Source of the DNA: Bacteroidota bacterium
Lineage (GTDB): Bacteria; Bacteroidota; Ignavibacteria; UBA10030; SZUA-254
Direction: 5' to 3'
DNA length: 6,151 nt
NCBI GenBank assembly: GCA_004322375.1
Contig: SCUC01000340.1
Coordinates: forward strand, 1 to 6,151
The position numbers and the translations under genes are program-made. The notes beneath the pieces are model-generated. The model made no database searches. It worked only from the letters and a program-made list of their open reading frames with translations, and was not told the DNA's origin. Shown in pieces: positions 1 to 6,151 of the stretch (position 1 is its first letter; every line of letters begins with the position of its first letter).

Positions 1-4
1 TCGT

Positions 5-37
5 TATTCCTTCTTTTTGAAGCTGTGCGAAGGAATA
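5..37. repeat. Inverted repeat, 9-bp perfect arms
   Basis: TATTCCTTC at 5-13 is the exact reverse complement of GAAGGAATA at 29-37, leaving a 15-base loop. No T-run follows on the plus strand. In the minus direction the bases beyond the stem are outside the window, so terminator function cannot be judged. It may be the end signal of a gene lying to the left. Confidence 0.5.
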
Positions 38-166
38 CGTCCCCGGTTCAGTTTTGAGAAGCCAATATGCCATAGGTATAGATACTCTAATTAAGTTGCC
101 AACAAACATTCAAGGATACGAAAAGGAAACGAGAATGTCAAAAACATAAAATAACAAGAGTACACA

Positions 167-195
167 TTGTATCTCAACTGAGAATTTGCTAATAT
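167..195 (+). promoter_or_regulatory. Possible promoter for the surface-protein gene
   Basis: TTGTAT at 167-172 and TAATAT at 190-195 are separated by exactly 17 bases. A TG at 187-188 gives an extended -10 form (TGCTAATAT). The spacer region contains a near-palindrome, TCTCA-AC-TGAGA at 172-183, which could be an operator but is short enough to be chance. Transcription from here would leave a leader of about 110 bases. The match is to the general sigma-70 pattern. Bacteroidota primary sigma factors often prefer TTTG and TAnnTTTG elements, so this is a modest candidate only. Confidence 0.25.
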
Positions 196-311
196 TTAAG
201 TTTAGGGTAGTTTCAAAACCTACAGACGTCTCGAAGTGTAGGGAATGTCAGACTCTACCAGTTTTTTGAACCACTTTCTATTAAATTCATTTGTTTGCTT
301 AAGGATTATTA

Positions 312-2771
312 ATGTCAATACTTCGTTCTTTCGGTTTAGTTGTTGCTTTATTTGGAATGATTTTCGTCACGGCTTTTGCCCAGGAATCCGGCAAAGTACG
401 ATTTCTGGCGCATTATATTCCTCCACAAGGGGGTTCCTATATTGCCGGGTGTTGGGGCTGGACAGACACAACGTCAGGGCGCGAATACGCCATCTTAGGG
501 TGTGAAAGCGGAACATCTATTGTTGAGATTACGGATGCGGGTAATCCCATCGAACGTGATTTTGTCCCGGGTCCTACTTCAACCTGGCATGAGGTACAAA
601 CGCATTCTCATTATGCTTATGTCGTTACTGAAGCTGGGGGTGGAGTACAAATCATTGATTTATCATACCTTCCTGATTCGGTTCACCTTGTCAAGAGCTT
701 TAATTATTCTGACGGATCATATAATATCGGTAGATCGCATACGAATCATATCCGCGATGGATATTTGTATTTGAATGGGTGTGCGGATTGGATTTATAGC
801 GGCGCGGTTATTTTCGATCTTTCCGACCCCGAAAATCCGGTGTATTCAGGGATGACACAGGCACGCTATTTTCATGACAGTTTTGTTCGAAATGATACAT
901 TATTCGGCGCGACTATTTATGACGGCGGTATTGATATTTTTGATGTCTCGGATAAAACCAATCCCACTCCACTAGGAAGGTTTACATATCCTTTTGCAGG
1001 CACACACAATTGCGCGACGACATCCGATGGCAGATATTTGCTTACAACAGACGAAATAAATAATACTCCCAAGACGCTTAAAATTTGGGACATCACCAAC
1101 CTGTCAAACGTTACGAAAGTAGCTGAGTACCAGTCAGACCCAACTGCTGTAGTGCATAATGTGTTTGTGAAGGACACGCTCGCCTTTATGTCTTATTATA
1201 CAGATGGATTGAGAATCATTAATATTTCTGACCCGGTTCATCCTGTTGAAGTAGGCGGTTACGATACGTACCCTGGCGCGGGGAGCGGATATACAGGAGC
1301 ATGGTCAACATATCCCTTTTTCCCTTCGGGGAAAATTATTATCGGAGATATGGTAACCGGGTTGTACGTTGTTGATATCAATACAACGGCGCCGCGAAAT
1401 CCAACGGAGCTTACAGCGTACAGCGATTTCCAGACGCCCTCCTCGGTTTCTCTTTCGTGGAATGATCCGGAAACAATTATGTCTGGTGACCCGCTTACCG
1501 ATTTCACAATTCATATCTATCGGGATGGAAACCTCATGGCAGTGGTAGATTCCGGCGTAGAACAATACACCGATACTGTTGGGCTGATTCTTCATCAGAA
1601 GTATCGTTATACGATAAGCGCTGTCATTGCGAGCGATTCAAGCACTGCGGCAGTTTCGGAAGTTTATGCAGGAGGACATGCCCAGCCACAAGCGCCTTCA
1701 GTCTTGACTATAACAAGCGTTGAAGGAGGAGCTAAACTACGCTGGATGAATCCGACACGGCAATATGATGATACACCTTTGAATGATTTGGCATACATTG
1801 AAATATATCGAGATAATGTGCTGGTAGATAGTGTTGCGGTTGCCTCACCGGATACAGGAGTCTATTACGAATATGTTGATAGCGCTCATGGGTATCACTG
1901 GTATAAAATCCTTGCGCGGGATAATGAAGTTCCATCGAATGCAAGCCTGTTCAGCGAAAGCATTTTTCAATATGCAGGGGCGGTCGCCTCATCGTACTCA
2001 GAAACTTTTGATGCGGGAACGCCGGACTTTTTTATTACAGGTACGTGGGATACGACAAGCTCAATTGCTTTTTCGGGCGGCACATCATTTACCGACAGCC
2101 CTACGGGAAATTATCCCGCCGGGGCATCCTCCTACTTTCTTCTTCCGCCGCTCCATGTTACTGCAAATCACGCTCTTAGCTTTTACCAGATTGGATTAAT
2201 CGGGCAGAGTGATTTCGGATTTATTGATATTTCGACTGACAACGAAAACTTTTCCCATCTTCCGGGCGGTGTAACCCATTCGTCATTTTATTCACAATGG
2301 CAGGATGGCTCTGCAGATAGCGGAGATTGGCGGTATAAATCGTTTAACCTTTCTGCCTACGCCGGGGATACGGTCTATCTTCGGTTCTACTTAGTCTCCG
2401 ATCCGGGAACAACAATGGATGGTTGGTACCTTGATGATATTGTCGTTGCATCTACTGTTGATGTGCCAGAAGAACCTTCTCATGTATTACCTCAAGAGAT
2501 TACTCTTGAACAGAATTATCCCAATCCATTCAACCCGGCAACAGTTATCCGTTATTCGTTATCTGTTAATAGTTATGTAACATTAAAGATTTATGATGTA
2601 CTGGGAAAGGAAGTTGTAACGCTTGTAAAGGAGCATCAGGCTTCAGGTTTCAAGTCTCAAGTATGGGATGCAAGCGGAGTGCCGAGCGGTGTGTATTTTT
2701 ATCAGCTTACAGCTCAAGAAGAAACGGGTAATGTCACGGTATTACGGAAGAAATTGGTACTGATGAGGTGA
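312..2771 (+). CDS. Secreted choice-of-anchor B beta-propeller protein with FN3-like domains and T9SS type A sorting domain
   Basis: This is an 819-residue exported protein, probably displayed on the cell surface or released through the type IX secretion system. No enzymatic activity can be assigned. Residues 1-23 form a signal peptide with a hydrophobic core (GLVVALFGMIFVT) and a likely cut after AFA, before Q24. Residues about 28-357 match the choice-of-anchor B family, with seven LVIVD-type repeats of the form G-x3-4-hhDhSDPxxP. Their hydrophobic strands lie near 67, 111, 164, 206, 255, 299 and 350, which suggests a seven-bladed propeller. Two fibronectin III-like domains follow (about 360-455 and 460-555). 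A jelly-roll or MAM-like module at about 560-714 ends in DGWYLDDIVV, a pattern common in carbohydrate- or surface-binding modules. Residues 728-819 are the T9SS tail, with NYPNPFNPATVIRYSL, LKIYDVLGKEV and PSGVYFYQL. The start at 312 is supported by AAGGA at 301-305 with a 6-base spacer and by the signal peptide that follows directly. A terminator separates it from the next gene. Confidence 0.93.
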   Translation: MSILRSFGLVVALFGMIFVTAFAQESGKVRFLAHYIPPQGGSYIAGCWGWTDTTSGREYAILGCESGTSIVEITDAGNPIERDFVPGPTSTWHEVQTHSHYAYVVTEAGGGVQIIDLSYLPDSVHLVKSFNYSDGSYNIGRSHTNHIRDGYLYLNGCADWIYSGAVIFDLSDPENPVYSGMTQARYFHDSFVRNDTLFGATIYDGGIDIFDVSDKTNPTPLGRFTYPFAGTHNCATTSDGRYLLTTDEINNTPKTLKIWDITNLSNVTKVAEYQSDPTAVVHNVFVKDTLAFMSYYTDGLRIINISDPVHPVEVGGYDTYPGAGSGYTGAWSTYPFFPSGKIIIGDMVTGLYVVDINTTAPRNPTELTAYSDFQTPSSVSLSWNDPETIMSGDPLTDFTIHIYRDGNLMAVVDSGVEQYTDTVGLILHQKYRYTISAVIASDSSTAAVSEVYAGGHAQPQAPSVLTITSVEGGAKLRWMNPTRQYDDTPLNDLAYIEIYRDNVLVDSVAVASPDTGVYYEYVDSAHGYHWYKILARDNEVPSNASLFSESIFQYAGAVASSYSETFDAGTPDFFITGTWDTTSSIAFSGGTSFTDSPTGNYPAGASSYFLLPPLHVTANHALSFYQIGLIGQSDFGFIDISTDNENFSHLPGGVTHSSFYSQWQDGSADSGDWRYKSFNLSAYAGDTVYLRFYLVSDPGTTMDGWYLDDIVVASTVDVPEEPSHVLPQEITLEQNYPNPFNPATVIRYSLSVNSYVTLKIYDVLGKEVVTLVKEHQASGFKSQVWDASGVPSGVYFYQLTAQEETGNVTVLRKKLVLMR

Positions 2772-2781
2772 TAAATCACCT
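2766..2781. repeat. Palindrome spanning the surface-protein stop codon
   Basis: AGGTGATAAATCACCT has 7-bp perfect arms around a 2-base centre. It covers the last arginine codon and the TGA stop at 2769-2771. As RNA it could form a 6-bp stem with a TAAA loop at the end of the message. As DNA it could be a protein-binding dyad. No T-run follows, and the stronger terminator lies about 60 bases downstream. Confidence 0.55.
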
Positions 2782-2838
2782 GGGATTGTTGTGATGATAG
2801 GAAGAAGCTAACGGTTGTTATTTCATGTTAGTAGGACT

Positions 2839-2880
2839 AGACCTTCAATGTTTATCAAACCTTGAAGGTCTCTCTATTTA
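2839..2880 (+). terminator. Intrinsic terminator after the surface-protein gene
   Basis: AGACCTTCAA at 2839-2848 pairs perfectly with TTGAAGGTCT at 2862-2871 (10 bp). After one T/C mismatch, GTTT at 2850-2853 pairs with AAAC at 2857-2860 around a 3-base loop, so the hairpin is 33 bases with 14 paired positions. The downstream tract CTCTATTTA is T-rich but not a pure T-run. The stem is also nearly symmetrical in the other direction. It lies 67 bases past the stop codon and makes read-through into the epimerase gene unlikely. Confidence 0.75.
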
Positions 2881-2975
2881 TAGCAGTATATTTTTCTTTC
2901 AGTCAAAATACTGTTAGATTGTGTGAAATAGTTATTTGTATCTTGTCTATTCTTCGTATCACTTAAAGATTTCAC

Positions 2976-3992
2976 ATGGATTTATCCTTTACCTCCTACA
3001 ACCTCCACCTCATCCACACCTTCACCATCTCCCGAAGCTCGAAAAATATTGAGCCGTGTATTATTGTCGAATTAACACATGGTGGTATTACAGGCTATGG
3101 AGAAGCCGCGCCATCCGAGCGATACGGTGAAACGCCTGAGACTGTAATGAACTTTCTCAAGAGTGTAAATCTTTCAATATTTGATGAGCCGTTTCAACTT
3201 GAAGAAATATTATCGTATGTGAACGAGTTCGCTCCGGGAAATACTTCAGCAAAAGCGGCAATTGATATTGCTTTGCATGATTGGATTGGGAAAAAGCTCA
3301 ATCTTCCGCTCTGGAAGCTCTGGGGATTGAATAAAGAGAAAACGCCGCTAACATCGTTCACCATTGGAATTGATACTCTTGAAGTGATTGAAAAGAAGGT
3401 GAGAGAGGCAGAGCCGTACCCGATTTTTAAAGTGAAAGTCGGAATTCCTAATGATGAAGAAATAATTAAGACAATAAGGAAAATTACTAATAAAGCAATC
3501 CGTGTTGATGCAAATGAAGGCTGGAAATCCAAAGAGCAGGCGCGGGATAAAATCCTCTGGCTTGAGGAACAAGGAGTTGAGTTTATCGAGCAGCCGATGC
3601 CCGCCTCACAGCTTGATGATACAGCATGGCTTCGCGAACAGGTGCATATTCCCATTATAGCAGATGAGAATGTTCTCGATGTGCATGATATTCCAACACT
3701 GTACGGCGCGTTTGATGGAATCAACATCAAGCTGATGAAATCTACCGGCTTGCGCGAGGCGATGAGAATGATTCACACAGCGAAAGCAGCGAACATGAAA
3801 GTGATGCTCGGCTGCATGATAGAAAGCTCGGTTGCAATCTCCGCCGCCGCGCAGCTATCACCGATGGTTGATTATGCCGACCTTGATGGGAATATCCTTA
3901 TTTCTAATGACCCTTTTTCAGGCGTACAAGTTGTTCATGGAAAATTAGAACTGAATAGTTCCGCGGGACTTGGGATTACCTTTAGAAAGTAA
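2976..3992 (+). CDS. Dipeptide epimerase, probably L-Ala-D/L-Glu epimerase (enolase superfamily)
   Basis: This 338-residue cytoplasmic enzyme belongs to the muconate-lactonizing subgroup of the enolase superfamily. Members of this branch typically interconvert L-Ala-D-Glu and L-Ala-L-Glu so that peptidoglycan peptides can be degraded. Residues 1 to about 120 form the capping domain, including HTFTISRSS at 14-22, the specificity loop. The TIM-barrel domain follows. K152 and K154 form the KxK motif (FKVKVG), with K154 the expected acid/base. D178 (VDAN), E205 (IEQP) and D230 (ADEN) are the Mg2+ ligands. K252 in NIKLMK is the opposing acid/base. D302 and D304 (ADLDG) form the DxD motif that binds the dipeptide ammonium group, which separates dipeptide epimerases from relatives such as o-succinylbenzoate synthase. 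Length is normal for the family. The ATG start gives the usual N-terminus, but the ribosome-binding site is weak (AAAGA at 2965-2969). The gene stands alone after a terminator. Exact dipeptide specificity varies in this family and is not certain. Confidence 0.93.
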   Translation: MDLSFTSYNLHLIHTFTISRSSKNIEPCIIVELTHGGITGYGEAAPSERYGETPETVMNFLKSVNLSIFDEPFQLEEILSYVNEFAPGNTSAKAAIDIALHDWIGKKLNLPLWKLWGLNKEKTPLTSFTIGIDTLEVIEKKVREAEPYPIFKVKVGIPNDEEIIKTIRKITNKAIRVDANEGWKSKEQARDKILWLEEQGVEFIEQPMPASQLDDTAWLREQVHIPIIADENVLDVHDIPTLYGAFDGINIKLMKSTGLREAMRMIHTAKAANMKVMLGCMIESSVAISAAAQLSPMVDYADLDGNILISNDPFSGVQVVHGKLELNSSAGLGITFRK

Positions 3993-4020
3993 AAAGTCAA
4001 AATTAAAAAGTAAAAAAAGT
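3984..4020. repeat. Degenerate 7-bp repeat array A, overlapping the epimerase stop codon
   Basis: Four consecutive 7-mers start at 3984 (AGAAAGT), 3991 (AAAAAGT), 3998 (CAAAATT) and 4005 (AAAAAGT). A 9-base variant, AAAAAAAGT, closes the array at 4012-4020. The TAA stop of the epimerase at 3990-3992 is built across the first unit boundary, so the repeat begins inside the last codons. CAAAATT also occurs in the array upstream of mutL. The low-complexity A content means part of the periodicity could be chance. Confidence 0.5.
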
Positions 4021-4127
4021 ATATGGTATTTACCTACGGCTCGTCGAGTTATTCGTTAAATGTTGTGCAGTTGGAACGGACGCATTTATTTGAGAGTCAT
4101 CAGAAATCAGCAATACATAGGATCAAG

Positions 4128-4162
4128 CCAAAATCCAAAATCAAAAATCAAAATTCTAAAAT
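4128..4162. repeat. Degenerate 7-bp repeat array B, just upstream of mutL
   Basis: Five uninterrupted 7-mers follow the consensus C(C/A/T)AAAAT: CCAAAAT at 4128 and 4135, CAAAAAT at 4142, CAAAATT at 4149 and CTAAAAT at 4156. The array ends 10 bases before the mutL GTG start, in the space where a ribosome-binding site would lie. No canonical one is present there. Confidence 0.7.
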
Positions 4163-4172
4163 ATAAGATAAC

Positions 4173-6077
4173 GTGTCTCGTACAATAAATATATTACCCG
4201 AAGTCGTTGCCAGCAAAATCGCGGCGGGTGAGGTTATTCAACGGCCTGCATCGGTTGTAAAAGAGTTGCTGGAAAATTCACTTGATGCAGGAGCTACATC
4301 AATTACAGTGATTATTGCTGAGAGTGGTAAATCTCTTATTCAAGTGATTGACAACGGCTGTGGAATGAATGCAGAAGATGCCGCAATCGCGTTTGAACGT
4401 CATGCCACGAGTAAAATCAAATCGGCGGAAGATTTGGAGGAAATACATACATTCGGGTTTCGGGGGGAGGCATTGGCTACCATTGCTGCTGTCTCTCAGG
4501 TCGAGATGAAGACGCGGCAATCAACTGTCGAGGTTGGAACGCGGGCGAGGATAGAGGGAGGGTTATTGCTGGAAATAGTTGAGGATGCCGCTCCGGTCGG
4601 GACATCGGTGCGTGCGAAAAATTTATTTTACAATACTCCCGCGCGGAGAAAATTTCTGAAAAGCGATAACACGGAGTTCAAGCACATTGCCGATGCGGTG
4701 CAGCGCGTTGCAGTCGCGTATCCTGAAATCGCTATCGAATTCATTAGCGACGATGAGACTATTTTCAATCTCAAAGCAAGCTCGCCCGAAGAAAGAATGA
4801 GGGAAGTATTTGGAGAAAACCTGAGCAAAACGGTTTTTTATTTTAACGATGAAACTGCCACAACTGCGCTTGCCGGTTTTTTGGGAAAGCCCGATTTCGC
4901 GCGCAAAGGGAGAACAGAACAATACCTTTATCTTAACAGGCGGTACATCCAGAGCCGAAGCTTGAATCATGCGGTGTTTCAGGCGTACGAAAATTTATTA
5001 GAGAAGGGAAGCTTTCCGTTTTTTGTTCTATTTCTTTCGCTTGACCCGCGAAAAGTTGACGTAAACGTTCACCCATCGAAAATGGAGGTGAAATTCGAGG
5101 ACGAGCAATCAATGTATCGTTTTGTGCTGAGTTCCGTTCGCAGAGCTCTTTCGGAACATGATTTGATACCTTCGGTTGGAATGCAGAAAGGCGCACACGA
5201 TATTCTTCATTCGGGATTGCGATTTACTCAAACGCAGGATGTGAGTCAACAACGGGTCAGTTCATGGGAGGAGCTGCTGAAAGGAATACCGAAACAGGAT
5301 GAAACAAAATTCCGGTTTGAAAGCGAACCGCAGCCACCTTCAGGGGCTGGCGTCGAAAATCGTTTCATCGAGAAACCATCACCAATAGAAACTGGTGAAG
5401 CTACGGTTGTTGAGCAGGGAGGAAGTTCCACGTTACAGCCTGAAACCCATGATTTGGGAGGGAGTTCCCGACCTAACAGCATCCAATTGGATGACAATAT
5501 CCAGCTCTGGCAGCTTCATCGCAAGTACATTATCATCCCTGTTGAAAACGGAATCATGCTTGTTGACCAGCACGCCGCGCACGAACGGGTGATGTATGAA
5601 CGGATTATCAAACGAATGGAAGCAGGACAAATTGTTTCTCAACAACTTTTATTTTCCCAAACCATCGAGCTTCCTGCAAGCGATGTTGCGTTTGTAAAGG
5701 AACTTCACTCATTGCTTGAGCAGCTTGGTTTTAGCATTAAGTTTTTTGGGCGGACGACGATAGTGATTGACGGCGTTCCGGGCGATGTGAAATCCGGCAA
5801 CGAGGCAACGATACTTCAAAACGTTCTGGATGTGTATAAAGAAGATGAGCAGACGGTGAAGCTTGCGCCGCGTGAGCGGCTTGCAAAAACGTTTGCGTGC
5901 AAAGCCGCAATAAAAGCCGGCGACCCGCTCACCGAAATCGAGATGCGAGCAATTCTTGAGCAGCTATTTGCGACACAAATCCCAACCGTTTGTCCCCATG
6001 GTCGTCCGACGATGATTCGTATGACATTAGAGGATTTGGACAGGAGGTTTGGAAGGACACCGATGGGGAGTTGTTAA
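4173..6077 (+). CDS. mutL: DNA mismatch repair protein MutL, endonuclease type
   Basis: This 634-residue protein is the mismatch repair factor that links MutS recognition to strand removal. The N-terminal GHKL ATPase shows E31 (catalytic) and N35 in ELLENSLDAGA, D60-NGCGM, RHATSKI at 76-82, TFGFRGEAL at 93-101, GTSV at 143-146 and NTPARRKFL at 154-162. The transducer domain (about 212-330) has YLYLNRRYIQSR and DVNVHPSKMEVKF, with K303 the conserved ATP-contacting lysine. Residues about 335-440 are a polar, low-complexity linker. The C-terminal dimerisation domain carries DQHAAHERVMYE at 465-476, which is the DQHA(x)2E(x)4E nicking motif. ACK at 575-577 and CPHGRP at 607-612 complete the metal site. 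This is therefore a self-nicking MutL, as in bacteria without MutH. QQLLFS at 490-495 is in the place of the beta-clamp motif but lacks its usual proline. The start is GTG: an in-frame TAA at 4164-4166 rules out a longer form, and the conserved N-terminus begins at once. The ribosome-binding site is weak. Confidence 0.98.
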   Translation: MSRTINILPEVVASKIAAGEVIQRPASVVKELLENSLDAGATSITVIIAESGKSLIQVIDNGCGMNAEDAAIAFERHATSKIKSAEDLEEIHTFGFRGEALATIAAVSQVEMKTRQSTVEVGTRARIEGGLLLEIVEDAAPVGTSVRAKNLFYNTPARRKFLKSDNTEFKHIADAVQRVAVAYPEIAIEFISDDETIFNLKASSPEERMREVFGENLSKTVFYFNDETATTALAGFLGKPDFARKGRTEQYLYLNRRYIQSRSLNHAVFQAYENLLEKGSFPFFVLFLSLDPRKVDVNVHPSKMEVKFEDEQSMYRFVLSSVRRALSEHDLIPSVGMQKGAHDILHSGLRFTQTQDVSQQRVSSWEELLKGIPKQDETKFRFESEPQPPSGAGVENRFIEKPSPIETGEATVVEQGGSSTLQPETHDLGGSSRPNSIQLDDNIQLWQLHRKYIIIPVENGIMLVDQHAAHERVMYERIIKRMEAGQIVSQQLLFSQTIELPASDVAFVKELHSLLEQLGFSIKFFGRTTIVIDGVPGDVKSGNEATILQNVLDVYKEDEQTVKLAPRERLAKTFACKAAIKAGDPLTEIEMRAILEQLFATQIPTVCPHGRPTMIRMTLEDLDRRFGRTPMGSC

Positions 6078-6103
6078 TTGTGATTCGTTCACAATTAACA
6101 ACT
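6069..6103. repeat. 15-bp perfect inverted repeat spanning the mutL stop codon
   Basis: AGTTGTTAATTGTGA at 6069-6083 pairs without mismatch with TCACAATTAACAACT at 6089-6103 across the 5-base loop TTCGT. The left arm contains the last two mutL codons (Ser, Cys) and the TAA stop at 6075-6077. The following bases are not T-rich, so this is not a classical intrinsic terminator. It could still protect the transcript 3' end or impede the polymerase. It is formed by the same 7-mers that make up array C. Confidence 0.85.
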
Positions 6104-6122
6104 GACCGTTCACCATTGACAA
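6071..6122. repeat. Degenerate 7-bp repeat array C, inverted then direct, downstream of mutL
   Basis: Reading from 6088, five consecutive 7-mers fit roughly TTnACmA: TTCACAA (6088), TTAACAA (6095), CTGACCG (6102), TTCACCA (6109) and TTGACAA (6116). Upstream, TTGTTAA (6071) and TTGTGAT (6078) are the same kind of unit in reverse orientation, separated by TCG. The 16 bases from 6086 and from 6107 agree at 14 positions, which gives a 21-base (three-unit) higher-order period. The mutL stop codon lies inside the first inverted unit. Confidence 0.6.
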
Positions 6123-6151
6123 TTACTTCTTGAATGAAGATACAAATTGGC

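Larger units (their letters stand above)
1..311. other. Non-coding region upstream of the surface-protein gene
   Basis: I find no convincing gene in this stretch. All three forward frames entering at the left edge stop early: frame 1 at 55-57, frame 2 at 92-94 and frame 3 at 18. A few C-terminal codons of an upstream gene could lie at the very edge, but nothing identifies them. The region holds a 9-bp inverted repeat at 5-37 and a possible promoter at 167-195. A weak potential leader hairpin has CCTACA at 219-224 facing TGTAGG at 237-242, with an AGACGTCT palindrome at 224-231 overlapping its loop side. An AAGGA ribosome-binding site sits at 301-305. The DNA is AT-rich with short A runs. Confidence 0.7.

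Noticed and set aside
245..505. An 86-codon forward frame overlapping the start of the surface-protein gene.
   Set aside because: It lacks a ribosome-binding site and any known motif, and runs out of frame through the signal peptide and propeller coding sequence.
2781..2975. Search for a promoter or small gene between the terminator and the epimerase start.
   Set aside because: Only weak, poorly spaced matches were found, plus a minor CAGT/ACTG dyad near 2900. Nothing stands above background.
3194..3730. A 178-codon open frame on the minus strand inside the epimerase gene.
   Set aside because: It lies entirely antisense to a gene with full catalytic motifs. Its translation is rich in Ser, Ile and Phe without any recognisable domain.
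4040..4061. GTTAAAT at 4055-4061 resembles the GTTRRRY core of integron attC sites, next to a small CTCG-T-CGAG dyad.
   Set aside because: No matching RYYYAAC core lies at the right distance upstream, there is no fold-back of attC type, and the flanking genes are housekeeping rather than cassettes.
4063..4092. Possible Bacteroidota-type promoter for mutL: TTG at 4063-4065, 19 bases, then TTTATTTG at 4085-4092 (7 of 8 to TAnnTTTG).
   Set aside because: The -33 part is minimal and similar near-matches occur elsewhere in this AT-rich DNA (for example 286-293), so it is not distinguishable from chance.
6134..6151. ATG at 6134 opening a frame reading MKIQIG to the window edge, possibly the next gene.
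   Set aside because: Only six codons are visible, there is no ribosome-binding site, and an alternative TTG at 6130 opens another frame. There is not enough sequence to support a gene.
1..6151. Search for CRISPR arrays, tRNA or rRNA genes, insertion sequences, phage genes or toxin-antitoxin pairs.
   Set aside because: No spaced direct repeats of CRISPR size, cloverleaf, transposase or integrase motifs, or paired small genes were seen. The 7-bp arrays have no spacers.

Overview
The window carries three complete plus-strand genes on an AT-leaning chromosome segment, separated by unusually structured intergenic DNA. The first protein ends in a type IX secretion (T9SS) type A sorting domain with the NYPNPFNP signature. 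Together with the choice-of-anchor B domain and an endonuclease-type MutL, this points to the FCB superphylum, most likely the Ignavibacteria/Chlorobi side of Bacteroidota or a near relative. That placement is inferred from protein style and not proven.

Layout: 1-311 is non-coding upstream DNA with one inverted repeat and a possible promoter. 312-2771 encodes an 819-residue secreted surface protein: signal peptide, seven-bladed LVIVD-type beta-propeller, two fibronectin III-like domains, a jelly-roll-like module and a T9SS tail. A palindrome lies across its stop codon and a strong hairpin terminator follows at 2839-2880. 2976-3992 encodes an enolase-superfamily dipeptide epimerase, probably L-Ala-D/L-Glu, with all catalytic and metal residues visible. 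4173-6077 encodes MutL, starting at GTG and carrying an intact metal-dependent endonuclease motif. The last 74 bases hold a 15-bp perfect hairpin and repeats, with no convincing downstream gene start.

The three genes belong to unrelated processes: surface display, cytoplasmic peptidoglycan-peptide recycling, and DNA mismatch repair. The first gene is separated from the second by a terminator. The epimerase and mutL could be co-transcribed across a 180-bp gap, but no shared function is implied. I see no new defence system, mobile element or gene cluster here.

The feature least explained by ordinary annotation is a set of three short arrays of degenerate 7-bp repeats in the spacers around mutL. 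One overlaps the epimerase stop codon, one ends just before the mutL start, and one overlaps the mutL stop codon and folds into the 15-bp hairpin. A second point of interest is a recurring histidine at the same place in five of the seven propeller blades of the surface protein.
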